Part shown: in pieces, positions 39,290-53,261 of the stretch | Position numbering within the stretch: the first letter of the stretch is position 1 | Layout: the number at the start of each line of letters is the position of its first letter | Assembly: GCA_963070105.1 (NCBI GenBank) | Contig: OY718804.1 | Coordinates: 8,105,817 to 8,169,816, forward strand | DNA length: 64,000 bases | From: Litomosoides sigmodontis | Taxonomy: Eukaryota; Nematoda; Chromadorea; Rhabditida; Onchocercidae | Reading direction: 5' to 3' | Translations under genes and position numbers: made by a program | The notes under the pieces: model-generated | What the model saw: only the letters and a program-made list of their open reading frames with translations | Databases searched by the model: none | Told to the model about the DNA's origin: nothing

Positions 39290-39442
39290 TTACTTTAAAA
39301 ACGATAAATGTTTAACCGTTTCTATTTCATCTGTTCCTTTCGTTCGACGCTTCAAAATCACGTAAGTGATAATTCCAGCTGCAGCTAACATTCCCATCAT
39401 TATCGCTGATACAATCGCCGTAGTTCGTACCTCACTTTTCAT
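39290..39442 (-). CDS. Candidate 50-residue single-pass membrane microprotein
   Basis: Single-exon frame from ATG at 39442 to TAA at 39290. The order is a short polar start (MKSEVRTT), one hydrophobic helix (AIVSAIMMGMLAAAGIITYV), then ILKRRTKGTDEIETVKHLSF and a short end. This is the layout of a small single-pass protein with basic residues directly after the membrane helix. An AAATAAATTAG acceptor lies 3 nt upstream of the ATG, a position typical for spliced-leader addition. It is convergent with the split-frame candidate at 38.6-39.0 kb. No family recognised. Chance open frames of 50 codons are common in AT-rich DNA, so the evidence is the composition and the acceptor. Confidence 0.4.
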   Translation of the reverse strand: MKSEVRTTAIVSAIMMGMLAAAGIITYVILKRRTKGTDEIETVKHLSFLK

Positions 39443-41168
39443 CCTCTAATTTATTTTATAATTGCTGAACTAATTTAAATCTACCATCCTCTTACGACAT
39501 TAGTTAAATTAACAGTTAAATTCCTCTTCGCTGCTTATTTGCTAATCCATAAGCTTTATCAGTGATATCATGGAAACACACATTTCTTCAGTAGAACGGA
39601 TCAAGCTGGATGGAAAACTTCATACTCGCCTTTTTTTGCTTTGCTTTGCGTCTTTCACCAAAATTAATTTCTTCCTTAATAATCAAAAAAAGAAATTTCA
39701 CTGACTTGAAAAGTTAAATTATCAGTGAATGTAACAATTGAACTGCTTGATGCCGACGTGAAAAAGAATGCACTGCTCCTATCAATGCCTTGTCTCGTAA
39801 ATAACTATTTATCAAAAATGCAAATTTTGATCTGAAATTAAATTATTTTCAAAATGAAGTACAAAATTTTTACTCTTTCGATTGATGATGAACATCCATT
39901 ACCTTATCTTCACTTTAACGCATTTCACGTTGCAACTAAACTAAGCTGCACATTTTGCATCAATTATCATAGTCTTATCAGCAATTAACATGCGCTGTGT
40001 CCTGCAAAATCATTCATCTGGCGCAAACGATCAATTTGCTTTTTGCGCTTGACACTTTTATTTTCATTTTGAATTTGATTTAAAGTTCTCACATATTTGT
40101 TAAAAATAATCAAGAGTTTCTTTCAATTATGTAATTTCTGTTAATGATCCTCTGAAGGCTTCGTATAATCCCAAAAGTCTTGCTATTTATTTTTAATGCT
40201 TTTGTTGTGTGTCAACAGTTTTTACGATAGGATTGAAGTTATGCAAAGCGTTTCGTTTTTCAAAATTTATTCAATCAAAGATCACTTCAAAGCGGATAAA
40301 GTTATTCGTTGGAGAAATCACTAAGTACTCTCTGGTCGGCATCTTTCTTTAGCATAATTTCTAGCAAATTTAAGTTTGTTTTTCGATTTCATTCAACTTT
40401 TTGCAAAGTCATACGCATCCTCCTACACGCATGCATTCCTCCTGCTATTAAGTGACTTATCCAGCGAGTTATTTGGGTTTCAGGGTATTTTGGGTTGCGT
40501 AGGCGTTAGTGCTTTTTAAATTCCATTCTTCATTAATTAAGCATTTAATGAGCATTATATTCAATTTTGCTGATCGAAAGACACGTAGAGAGCAGTGCTA
40601 CGATGAACAACGAGCGGTGAGTGCATGTGGCACTTCGATTCATGCCAGGCCCGTAAGATTCTCCTATTCGTCTGAAAGAAATACGAAAAGCCGGAGCGAC
40701 TCGACCAAAAATTCATGAAAGTTAGAGCTTCTCCACGTAGAAAAGCTCACGGACGTGTTCCGGACGTAAGATAAAACCGCAGAATATATCAAGAAACCTG
40801 AGTGGTTAGGCCCATTGTCCAAAACGGCACACTGCACAACAACGAAGCGATCAGTTTGGTCGATGGATCAATCGATCGAAGTAGACAGAAGTACTTTAAC
40901 GTTGCAATTCTAGCCATTTGAATTTGCCGCGAAAAGGCCTATTTTGGCATTCTGTCAAGATTTCATATTTGTATTTTCTGACTGTTAATTGGGCGGTTTG
41001 GAATGTCGCTTGGTTTTTTCACGCGAAAGATTTATGCCTCCTGACAGGGGTACAGGTCGTTACACGTCATATATATTAGTCTGTCGTATTTTCAGGTCTG
41101 CTTGGTCTTTGTTCCAGTGCGCAGTGATTACAAGGTATTCTCAGTGAGCAATATCTGTTTTGTTCAAA
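39443..41168. other. Intergenic, no gene seen
   Basis: No supported gene. A 69-codon plus-strand frame at 40509..40718 is basic and polar without a motif. The 3' part should include the promoter or 5' UTR of the NUP98-NUP96 gene, whose ATG is at 41169. Confidence 0.45.
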
Positions 41169-44100
41169 ATGTTTGGAAAATCGCCTTTCAGTTCATCCAA
41201 TACATCTGCTTTTGGTGGTAAGTTTTTTTTTATTTCAGATTTTTCGCTGAGGAAGTTTTCTGTCACTATCTTTCCGAAGAAAGGAACGAAGAGACCTGGT
41301 TTTTTTGGTGGCACCGACCGAAATAATGCATTCATTTTTTAGCGCAGTGCTTTCTTCAAATTATGTATTTTCAGTGAGCAAAACATTTTTTTGTAAAAGC
41401 TCATCCCCATTTCATGCCTTTATAATGTCAGCATTTTTCATTAAAGCAGGCAGTTCATTATTTGGATCTTCTGCAAATCGACCAACAACGGGATTTGGTG
41501 CACAAACGACCGCACAGAGCACTAGTTTATTCGGACAAAAATCTATTTTCGGTTCGCCCGGGCAATCGACATCACTTTTCGGTCCGGTTGATTTTACTGA
41601 AGTTCTGAATTTTAAAAATTTTTGTGAGGTGGTGATGGTGTTTTGAATTAAGTACTGTTCTAGGAAGCACGCAACCGGCTTCTTCTTCTACGTCAATATT
41701 TGGCCAGTCAAAACCCCTTTTTGGTGCATCGTCGACTACGCAGTCAGCAGGTTTCGGTGGTACTACATCACTGTTTGGCTCAACTCAGTCGACACAACAG
41801 ACAAGTGGTGTATTCGGATCAAGTTTTGGAAGTAGGAGTTTCTTAACTATCAACCTTTTTGTTTTACATTGAGCTTTTGCAGGCGAAGGAAAACTTATTA
41901 TTTTTTTCTTGTCTCCGAAAAATTACTAAAAGTGCAATATTCCAGCATCAACCATATCTGGTACAACTGTCAAATTCGAACCTCCTACGTCGACAGATAC
42001 TATGCTTCGTAATGGCACTAACCAAACGATTAACACGAAGCATATGTGTATCACTGCCATGAAACAGTATGAAAATAAGAGTTTAGAGGTCTGTATTCAG
42101 AGAACTTTTGCTATATCATCTAACAATAGTTATTTTATGTAACTTCATTTGATTCGTTTTGCCAACTGATTCTATAACATAAGTGGGATTCTTGAACATA
42201 GTATCCGTATCTATTTTATGAAATAAAACTAATGAGTAAAATTTGAACTTGTGATGATTCATGTAGGAGTTACGATGTGATGATTACTTGGCAAATAGAA
42301 AGGGCCCCCAGAGTAGTGGTTTGGTGTTTGGTCAAACTTCACAACCTTCTTCATTGTTTGGTTCCAGTACAACCACAACTCAGTCTTCAATTTTCGGTCA
42401 AAATAAACCACTATTTGGAAGCAGTAAGTCCGTTTATTTTTATTAACGTTCGGTAGTTAATGCTTTAATTATTTCAAATGTTTCATAAGCATGGCTCTCT
42501 ATTTTCGCATTCTTCATTAGTTGCGCAATGACGTACAATTGGGATTACAAACACTTACTTTGTCATGAGAAACTTTTGTTTTAGGCTCAACTGGTTTTGG
42601 TGCTACAACGACAACATCTTCGGTGTTGTTTGGAACCCCAGCAACAACAACTACTACATCAATCTTTGGTAGTAAACCAGCAAGTGGAGGATTATTTGGT
42701 TCTTCGACTACAACATCACCGTTTGGACAAACTCAGACTAGCACAGGATTATTTGGTGCTAAACCATCGACGGTTCGATTCATTTGCTTTTTATCTATTG
42801 TTTTGATCGTGTACTTGTCTTATTTCAAAATATCATTGGAGCGTTAAAATTATATAGACAATATGATCCAATGTTAGGTATGGTTATATATTTTTTTTAT
42901 TTTTACCCTTGTTCGTCCATTGCAAAAGGCTTTCGAAGCGTTCATTTATCATAATGAGTACTGCTGTTTATCATTCCTTAGACTTAGTTTGTAAGCTGAA
43001 GTACAGTTGTAGTGCTTGTGTCTTGTTTAAAATTCCTCTAAGACTACGAAAAGCTGAGTGTAATTATAACACAGGGAGGCATGCCCAGTAATTTAAAAGA
43101 AGTTTGATTCTGATTTGTTATCTTCATTTGTCTAAGTAATTTTAGGGTTTCGGCACTCAGAGTTCGTCACTTTTTGGTGCACCAGCTTTCAGCACCGCTG
43201 CATCCTCATCAAGTCCATTTACCTTTGGTAACAGCACGGTGAATAATTGGTTTTATTTGAAATGCTGTATTTTTATATTAATATGACGTGTAATGCAAGA
43301 ATCCCTTAACTTATGATCATTTAGCAATCAAAATCGATGTTCTATTATATAGAGGTGGATTGCTGTTAGCTTCATTTATCGTGTTTTTTAAAACAATGAT
43401 ATCTGCATTACTTGCTTTTGTTCAACTCCAACCGATTCCAAAAAATCTATCGTGTTTCTTAGTGGTTTTCAGCAACCTGCAACGTCAACTGCTTCGACGG
43501 GTCTTTTTGGTGCTAAACCGTCTACTTCTGGTTTTGGTGCATTTGGTACATCCACTTCCACAGCCTCACCTTTTGGTACATATCCTCATCTATATTTTTT
43601 ATGAAATCAAAATTTTCGAATTTTTTTTTGCTTTCTGTACTGAAGAAATCTTAAGAATAAAATTTTCAGGCGCTCAATCGACTAGTGGTCTTTTTGGCTC
43701 AAAACCAGCTGGTAGTGGATTATTCGGCTCGAATACAGGTGCCACATCAAAGTTTAAAATAGACTATTTCGCTGTGTGTTTCAGACTTTTAATTTTCCAG
43801 TGTTTAATAATTGTTGGAATTTAGGAAGCCTTTTTGGACAGACAGCTCCTTCCTCAACACCATCATTATTCAGCTCATCTGCTTCCAGACCAACTAATTC
43901 CTTATTTGGTTCCACTGCCACACAGCCTGGTGAGCATCCTGTATTCAAGATCTTTGAACATAAGTGGGGAGGGAGGGGGAAATTAATTAACAGATAAAAC
44001 TTTTGATGCTTTTACAGTTTTCGGTTCTACGCAACAAGTAACAAGTGGTAATATGTCGTCGGCAGCACCGATTGTTTTGGGTGCCGATTTTAATCAGTGG

Positions 44101-47100
44101 CAAATTGAAAAAGCAGTAATTGAAGCACAGTTAGCAGCTAGTCCTTACGGTGATAATCCACTATTAAAACTTTTAACGACTGAGTCACAGGAAAAGTCAA
44201 ACATTCCAAATCCAGTCAGGTTGGATTGAATTTATTTTTTCCTTCTATTTTGTGATATTTATTAGCGAAATTCGTCGTATTTTGAGAGCAACCGCCTTTC
44301 GAATTGTTTGATATTTGCTCATTGTATATGACTACATATTGTAAACTGGTTACTAGAACTTTCCATCTTTGTGTTCTTTGTCTTGTAGTTAATTTCTAAA
44401 GCATTTATTATTACACTTACAGCGTAGAGCGACAAATTCGATTTCTGGCTTCAAAGAAAGACGCAGGTGCGATGACATCAACAACACCAAGTGGGCCACT
44501 TGCATTGGGTTCAATACCTTCTGCTGCGTCACATATCAGACTTTCAACTTCAAAATCGCGCAACAGTATCGGGGATTTTACATATCACTCAATGTTCTTA
44601 CCACCTGGTCTTAGAGGAAGTAATAGGAAGAACACATCACTAAATCTCGAAAATGCCACTAATCGGTGTGTTTCTCTTTGCCATGTTGATTTGAAATAAA
44701 ATTCTATGAAATCTAGATGATGGGATGTTTAAAATTTCAGGAAACCGGAATGCTTCCCGCTATTTGAACTGAAACTATTAGGGTTAGAGTTAGCAATTTT
44801 TTGGACGCTAAAAGTATCATTTTTAGATCATATTCTACGAACGGGTCGTCTTCATCGATAGATCCTTCAAGCTTTTTGGAGATGAACACTAGCCAGCCAA
44901 CGAAGCCAAAGCATAACTCTAATGTTAAACGACTCGATCTCAGTGTTCTTCACAAATACATGGTACTGGATTAATTTTGAAAAAGATTTCGTCGGCTGTC
45001 GTGTTTCACGCTTATTAAGATCACGATTTATTTATAAATTCAAAAAGCAGTAACCAATAGAAGAACTAGAGAGTAAAACCATTTACAGCAGGAAAATCGG
45101 CGGAATCCCTCAAACTCAACAACCATGTCAATAGCACAAACTGAAAGAAATTATGAAACAACTGATAATGCAGAAGGTGGAACAGTTTCGAAGGCGGCAG
45201 ATATTGTAAGTCTGTTTTGGAAAATCAAAAAGAAGATGAAATGAAGATTTATGGTTCTAAAAGGAAATTTTATAGCTACCAGTTACTGCCGAGTTGGCAA
45301 ACACGAAACGGAGAACGGACATTTCATCTAGAACAGACGTGTCATCACCATCGGAAAATTTGTCATCTGGCAACACAGCAACTGAAGGACAGGGGACTAC
45401 TGAAGTGTCTTCATCATTGGTTTGTTTTATTAATATTATTTTTATCAATTGGTTATGATGTTAACCTTTTGATAACTTAATAAACATGAATGCAGATTCC
45501 TTTCTAACTTCAAATTTGGTGTTGATTTTTTGAAGGAATATAGTTGATTAATTTTTGTGAAGTTGTTCAGTTTATTGCAACTTTGAACACGATCATCCGT
45601 TCAGATTGGTCGTTACACATAGAGTACAAGGCGTCAGGAATTATTGGAAAATCTAAAAATCATGTTTGTGCTCTGTTAGCTTGACATATGATAGAAAGTA
45701 CCGTGTGTTCATATCGGAAATTTTCCTAAGGTGATTAATAGAGTGAGTCATACAGAAGGAGTAATTTTTATAAAATACCAATTCAGCCACATGTCGAGGA
45801 AGAGAATATCAATACTTCATTGAATATGACAAACAGCGTTGTTTCCAATTTTTCTTCTGAAAATATTGCTTTGTCTAATGTTCATCCAGCTGGTATAATT
45901 TTAACAAGGTAGGTATTGTTCTAGTTTTTGTAGTTTTTGTTTTTTAAAATTAGATGGGAAATTGTATCGAATTTCTCATTTCAGTGAAATTTTGAACACC
46001 AGTATGTGAACAGCACTTCTTCAGTAAAAAATGCAGCATATAAAATCCCTTTCATGCTATGTTGGATCCATGCTGTTGTATGTATACTTGGAAGAAATTT
46101 AAATCTTTTTTATATGAATAGTTTGGAATTACGTTTATTATAGGCAAGATTATGAATGTGAACCATCCTTGGAAGAGCTTGCGGAAATGGCACTGAAAAA
46201 TAATGGTGTCTGCCATATCGAAAGTGGTTTTACGATACGTCGGCTTGCTTTTGGAAGCGTTTTCTGGCCTGGACCGTTCGACTTGCATGATGTTAATTTG
46301 GATAAGGTTCTGATTTTTTATTATTTTTTCATCAGCTTAACAATCAATGAAAAAAATTCAGAACAGTTTTCCAAAATGTTTGATGTTTTGGAACTTTACG
46401 ATTGGAGAACAGAGTTTTTTTATTGTATTAATGTCAGCTTTGTTTCAGGTAGTCCATTTTCGTCAACATGAAGTGATTGTATATCCTGATGACAATTTAA
46501 AACCACAAATTGGGCAAGAATTAAATCGATTCGCGGAAGTTAGTTTGGACAGAGTTTGGCCTCGCGATAAACAAAGCAAGGAATATATTACGGTTTGTGT
46601 CGAACATCATTTGATGTCGCTCTGTGCAGAAAAATGTCAGCTTATTTTTTAAGAATTCCATGTTGAGTAATTATCACATATCCTAAAATCTGTTTTTAAG
46701 GATGCTCTCCGACTAGAAGAAATGGGTTATCGAGCAAAATTAGAGCGTGCTTCACTAAAAATGGGAGCAAAATTTAAGGATTATCGTCCTGAAACAGGCA
46801 CTTGGGTCTTTACAGTGCCGCACTTTACCAAATACGGATTGCCGGTTAATTTTTTTTCAATAGTAGCAAATATTTCTTGCACGATCACATAGCATTTTCT
46901 CTGACATTCGTGGTTTTTGTTTAATCGATTCACTGCAATATTGTCAATAAATTCTCACAAACTTTTAGATTCATTTCCTTTAAAATGATGTGAATGTTTA
47001 AGGAAGATGATGACAATGACATGATTGATGAAGAGCAGTTGAAGACAGCCTTAAAAGCTAGCAAAATCCAAAACGCTGTGCAACGCGCAAAATTACCGAA

Positions 47101-50100
47101 GCTGAATGTTGCTCATGAAAGTAATATCGCTAACTCAGCAATATCTGGTACTCGTGCAACCGATGGCTTTCAAGTAAAATTAAATATTTAAAAACAACTG
47201 TGGCCCAGATCATTAATGTGTGTAGAATAAACCGAAAGAGTTTCACTTGTTTTCAAATTTTATTGAGAAATCATTTTTCGTATTGCAAGTTATGGTTCTG
47301 TTATACAGTTCAAAGATCTTTATTCAGGATTATCAGCAAGAATCGAAACAAAGTGATTCAATGCTTTTTGCACGTGGGTTAGGTGGAATCAATGGTACAG
47401 CATTATATTTTATTTGTAGTGTTTTATTCATATGTTCATATTTATTCATTGTATTCGTATTTATTCATATGTTTTATTCATAATCGTTCTTTTCTTTACT
47501 GATTTATTCATAAATTTAAGGTTATGGAAAGTCCTTTTTTGAGCAGAACACTTTCTTTGATACACAGGTAATGCGTGACTCTATTCGAGCAAGCGTAATG
47601 TCAGAAACGGAACATAAAATGGAACTTTGTGATAATAAAGCAGTTCTAGGTTTGTTTTAAGCTTATCTTAATTTCATTTTAATCTGATCTACCTAAATTA
47701 CAATTATTTATGGTGGTAATGCACCATCAGAAATTTATGGAAATAAAATTCAAGGAGCCGAACATTTTTGCATTATAGTGTCTACTTGCGGTTTATACTT
47801 TAAGCTAGTGGGTGCTTATGGTGGTTTGTTATTTTTGTTTTTCGAAGTAATCGGAATGCCACGAAGGGCTACACAGCAAGATGCTGCGTAACAAGCAGAA
47901 AAGCTATGCTTATGAGATAATACAAGTGTTTCCAGTTGAGTTACTGCGACTGGTAGCTAATTTACAGAACCATTATTTTATAGAAGGTTTACTGGGTGAT
48001 TCTATGATGATCGATGCAGAAGAACAAGAAGATAACGTTAACCAATTGCAATTATATGTTATTGATCCCGTTAATGAAATAGAAAGTTATTTTAACGAAG
48101 GTGAACCAGTGATCATGAAAATAGCGCAAAGAACCGGTACATTTATAGACGGTTCATTAATGAATGGGAGATGTGGACGTGTGAGTTGGGGTCATGGTTA
48201 GTTAATTTCTTCGGATCTTGAAATCGACTAGGCCACGTAATCAAAGTGCTTAAATTTTAATAAACTAGAGTTGCACAAGTATGTTTCTTCCAGAAAAAAA
48301 GCATGTCTAATATTGATTTTGTCTATCCCAAGAGAGTTTACTTATTTGGCATCTGGGATGTGATAGCAGTTAGATGCTTAATTCACGTTACCAGTAACGT
48401 TATACAGAGTTCAGGAACCCTTGATTAATTCATTCAGTATATCTTCTCTTTAATTTCTTCAAAGGCTTCTTCAGATGTCTAAGAAATACTGATTTCATAG
48501 AATGTCAGAATGAATTTGAAAATGGAATTCTTTTGCAGGGCGACTGCATTGGATAAGTGATCTTCCCAATTCATTAGCAGTCCGTTGTTTCAAGCTCCAG
48601 TGTATGGAACAAGTGCCTAGCGTAAGTTTTTGGGATGTATTTAAAAATTAATGCGTTATTATAGCTAGTCATCATGCTGTGCAGATCCAGTTTTGTTTAT
48701 ATTGATTCAAATAGTTATTTTGGGTCATTTCAGGAATATATTGTTGATCTATTCCAAAAAATCGACTCTATGAGTAAAATAATAAGCAGTGAAGATGTCG
48801 ATAATTTAATTCTCAAAAATGTTTCACAAAGAAAGCCAGATGGGGTACGCTTACTTTTTTCAGTTTTTTCAAAACTGGTGTGCCTCTCCTGATAAAATCT
48901 CTACTGCTTTGATTGTTTAATACTGATTAAAAATAATTTATCTGTCCTCGACCGTATAAACTTCTGGGAGAATAGCGATGGCTTGTTATAACTGAATTTG
49001 TTTGTAGGAGTTTTCTAATTTAATAAGTTATTCTCTGGCGGCATCGAGATCATACAACATGTCACATGATTCTAATGTTTTGCGATTGTGTAATGCTCTT
49101 TTTGGCTCTCAAATCACAGGTTCGTCTTATCGTTGTGCTTTTATCTAATTTGTTTGTTTTTTATTCATCAAACGCAAATAACTTACAAAATTTGAAGTCA
49201 GTGTTTTAATTTGAATATGTCCGAAAATATTTTCAGCCGATACGAATTATACTAAGATGTTAACTCGTCGTGAAGAGGTTGCTAAATGGCTGCAAAACTA
49301 TATTGTAGCTAAGGAAAAGCTACCACAGCCAGGTCCTGCTAAAATCCTCCACCTATTGCTGACTGGTGATTTAGAAGCTGCAGTACAGGAAGCTGTAGAA
49401 AGTGATTATCCTCATCTGGCTTGTGGACTTTCAGTGTTTAGGCATACCAGCAGGGAAGAGTACAAAAATCAGGTTCATATTCATTTTGTAGTTGTGAAAA
49501 ATTTTTTTAATACTTTTCTGCGCTGCGTTGTTTTTAGTGTCATCGAGATTAAATTTGGCTTTTTGCTGTAAGTGTGCTAAAAAGGAAACGATTTCTTTAC
49601 ATTTTAATACAACTGGTTGCACAGTACGATATTTCCTTTCTTTACTATCGTTATTTATTTCAGATTGAGTACTGGAAAGCAACGAAGCAGTGTAAATTTG
49701 TTGACGAGAATTTGCTGAAAATTTATTTTTTGATGGCAGGAGAAATGCAAGTTGAAATAAATGGCCGGACGATCTTTGTGAATGATGGTTTAGATGGATT
49801 ACAAGTTAGTAAACGGGCTTTTAAATTCTTAATCATTTTGCTTCGTACATCTTTTTTTTCACCGGTCTTAGGTACGAAAGAAGCAAATTTCAGTGCTTAA
49901 GCTTGGTTAATTTGATTCTTGAATATTGGTTGTCTTTTTCTGTTATTTACTTCCTTTATTTATTTCACGAATGGCATTATTTCTGTTGTAGGCGTTATGC
50001 ACATTCGTTTCGTATTTTGACCCTTTTGATGCTCCCTTACAATGTGTTCTTCGCGCTTTCGAAAACGATTTGAAGACACGAAAAGCAGAGCATACATTGA

Positions 50101-52047
50101 AGTGCAACGTTTTTTATAAACTTATTCAGTTGGCTTGTGATCCCAGCCAGTCTATGGAAGCTATTCTAGAACCTGGCTGCACTGCTACCGATCCCATGGA
50201 TTATCATCTATGGTTTGCGTTTTTTGAATTTCGACAGTGAATTCTCTTTGCTGTAAATTTTTACTGCGGAGGTAGTGTGGCTGAAATAGAAGATTTATGT
50301 AATTTGAAAAGAATCAATGGGTAAGGAAAATTGAGAATTATCCAGTAGAATGGAATAGATCAGTAGAGTAAAAATTAGAGACCAATTCACAGTAATCAAT
50401 AGGTTTTGCATAGCTATCGGTTAGCTAGTAAAAATTGATTAATTACTAACTCATTTTTTTACGGACGGGGTAAACCACGTGTTTGGAAAGACTTCGCATG
50501 TTTTTCTTTTTTTTTTTAATTTCGCTGTTTTTTGCAAAACAGTATTTGCAGCTGGCATTTGTGGTTTATCTTACGAATTTTGGGGTTTAAGCATCCCTCA
50601 GAATCTGCTGAACATGCACTTCATATTCGGTATGCCGAACAGCTTTGTCAAATGGAGTTATACTATCTCGCAGCAATTGTACTAATGCATATTTCTGATT
50701 TGCAAAGGTATGTTTTATCTGTGGAATAATCAATTCTCTCATTAAACATTCTTTGATCCATTTCTGATAATAATTCATAGGTGAAAGAGACCTATTTGAT
50801 ATTAATTATAATCCTCCTATAAAATACTTTGAAATTATTAGTCGAAATGATGCTTTGATTGGTCTTGGTGATCGAATTGCTGACAAAGCTGATGAGGAAA
50901 CATATACTAAACTGTCAACAATAGCGCGTTTGCCAGATTGGATCATCGCTCGGTCAAGGTAAATTTGATTCCTAATCGCTTTTTATTGCTACACATAGGG
51001 CATTAGAGATAATGGAACATATGTTTTGATTCCAAAATTCATTTGTTATTCTCATAAATTGTTATTTCAGGTATATGAAAGCGAAACTAGAAGGTGATGA
51101 AGCTAAAATGTGTTTATACGCTTTGCAGGGTGGTATGTTTAATGAAGCACATTCTATTTTCTTCGAAAAAGTTGCACCTGACATGATTATATCAGGTTTT
51201 TCAATTTCCTATTTTTAAAATAGTTCACATTTATGTTTTATGTGTAAAATGTTTATTTGATATTTTATTTTAGGCAGCAGTAGCTCTGAGAATGCAAAAT
51301 TTTAAATATGAACAAAAGGAACATTGATCCCTATGAAGTCATGCATTATAGATTATGCCGTGCAAATATTTATGAGGCTAATGAATTTAATGCATATATC
51401 GAGTTATTTTCTAGATAATTACGATTGTCTGGGTCAGCTTGGTGATTTATTTGAGGAGGTGAGCGATCGAATACCAGCATGGGGCCCAGGAGGACAAATT
51501 TTTACCGATTTTTATCATATTAAAAAAAAGCTGGAAGAAATTGGAGATGATGACGAAGTACGTGTTAGTCACCATAAACGTCTGACTTTCAGTTCGGATT
51601 TTTCCTTGCTAATTTTAGTGACATTTGATTAAAGTTATGTTGGTGGGTAATTTTTGACTATTTCATTTGTGTTAATTATATTATTACAGGTGAAAGAAAT
51701 CATCGAGTTGGCTCATTCACTTGAATTACGATTGGTCGCAATGCCCGTAACTAATCTCACACAAAGGTTAATATAGGTTTTGTTAGATTTTAAAATTGTC
51801 AAGCTTCTTTCCCCAACCTTCTACACTCAAATGCCTAAATCAAGCTTATTCCAGACTTGCTGCAACAGTAATGTCCAAATACGTTTTCAAATTAATCTAT
51901 GGTTACGAAGGTACGGAAACCGAAAATCTGCCATTAAGTTATGAAGATAAATTGGAAATTGCCAGTGATCTGGAAATTCTCCCGAGTTTTCCTACAGACA
52001 GTACTTCTTTAACATCAGTTGTGAGTTGCATCAATAATGGTCAGTAG
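41169..52047 (+). CDS. npp-10: NUP98-NUP96 nucleoporin precursor
   Basis: Nuclear pore precursor that cuts itself into the FG nucleoporin NUP98 and the Y-complex scaffold NUP96. I modelled 35 exons (41169..41217 first, 51855..52047 last), 1672 residues, all phases consistent. FG/GLFG repeats occupy roughly residues 1-116 and 180-400 (LFGS, GLFGAKPS, SGLFGSKPAGSGLFGSN). The RAE1-binding GLEBS motif is at ~117-178 (TVKFEPPTSTDTM, NTKHMCITAMKQYENKSLEE). The autoproteolytic domain is encoded by exons 46144..46306, 46449..46592 and 46701..46844 (VVHFRQHEVIVYPDDN, KDYRPETGTWVF) and ends HF-TKYGL, so cleavage is predicted between F868 and T869. NUP96 follows, with FIDGSLMNGRCGRVSWGHG, DPMDYHLCWHLW and ALHIRYAEQL. 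One difficult intron is 51196..51414, where the acceptor TTTTCTAG restores the frame DNYDCLGQLGDLFEEV. A strong internal donor (GTGAGT) sits at 52021, 24 nt before the stop. Confidence 0.95.
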
Positions 52048-53240
52048 CGTTCACCTTCATAACTTGTCCACTGCAACCAAATCCTTCCTTGTAATAACTG
52101 TTGTGAATTTTCTGAGCCATACTAGAAATGGTGGAAATCACTATTTTCGAGTTTGGAACTCCACTGCAATACGAGTTTTCCTTTCAATGTTTCCGACGAT
52201 ATTTATGTGCGGTACTTTTTCTGATTATTTTTAGAGCAGACGTTACGAAAATTGTTTGTTTACACAGTATATGCAGTACCACAAAATTTTTTTTTAAACT
52301 AATCAGAACCATACTGGCCAAATGAGATTTGCGTTGTTGATTCATATGCAACCAGAGTAGAGATGGAAACAGGGTGAATGTTTGTTCTTCATTGTTCTGC
52401 TTGTTTTCTTTGTATAAAATTGTCGAGATATTCCACATGCTGCAAGTTGTAACATTGTTCCTTATTTTATTCTCCATGAACTTGACAGTTGAAATATTGT
52501 AGTTTTTATATTATTAGCAGTGCACTTTACCCGGTTTACTGCTGTTTGCTTCCTTTCTTTATTTGCTATTATTGGTTCGAATGAATAAAATCAACCACTT
52601 TCCCAACGACACACAAATGCAAGGATAGACCTGCATTATAGAACTTAAGCCATTAGAAAATATGGGAGCGCATAGCTGGTAATACACGAAATAGCAGATG
52701 GAGCACTACTACTGGTTGTCGTTCGAGAAATGGAGTACTGGATTTAGCTTACTCGAAATGACGTTTGGGTGATGCATGTGTGCGTTATCCTCGAAGATTG
52801 CGTCTTCTGCGAGCTCCGATCTACAACGTATTCCACGATATGGAGGAACATTTCGCATAAGTGGAAATGTCGATACGCTTCCCGCCCTTATCTACAGGAC
52901 TGAGGTCAAACTGTCCGCAATGCGAAGTAACACAAACCAAGTCATCTTCCCACAGTCGAACTTGGTCTCTTTAATTTTTTTCGCAACAATGTTGGAGAAT
53001 GCTTCTACGTCCTTAAAACGTATTCAGTTACCTTGAATAGTTTCTATCCAGCGATAGGTTGTTTCTTTTTCACAAAAATGACTTCTTGTAATATTTTTAA
53101 TGGGGCAATTCAATCGTGGAGGATATATAATACGGTTTCAACCCTTTATCATTTTCAACCTTCAAAACTTCGCAAATTTGCACAGTTTCTTTTAAACTCT
53201 GTTATTCTATGCTTGAAGTAAATGTCATTTCAACCATTGT
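52048..53240 (+). other. NUP98-96 / CDC16 spacer
   Basis: About 1.2 kb between the NUP96 stop and the CDC16 leader acceptor. A canonical AATAAA at 52584-52589 could end the NUP98-96 transcript. Open frames here have no motifs. The same orientation and the acceptor upstream of CDC16 fit a loose operon, or simply two adjacent trans-spliced genes. Confidence 0.5.
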
Positions 53241-53249
53241 TCATTGTAG
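53241..53249 (+). promoter_or_regulatory. Candidate trans-splice acceptor for CDC16
   Basis: TCATTGTAG followed 12 nt later by the CDC16 ATG at 53262. The reading frame is open back to the acceptor, so it could also be used as a normal 3' splice site from upstream (see finding on read-through). Confidence 0.5.
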
Positions 53250-53261
53250 TATTTGGACGAA

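Noticed and set aside
40509..40718. 69-codon plus-strand frame upstream of NUP98
   Set aside because: No motif and no splice connection to NUP98, whose ATG and first FG exon are self-sufficient.
51196..51414. Coding-like frames inside a NUP96 intron (for example a stretch around ANIYEANEFNAYIEL)
   Set aside because: All frames hit stops, and splicing from 51195 to 51415 restores the conserved NUP96 frame exactly.
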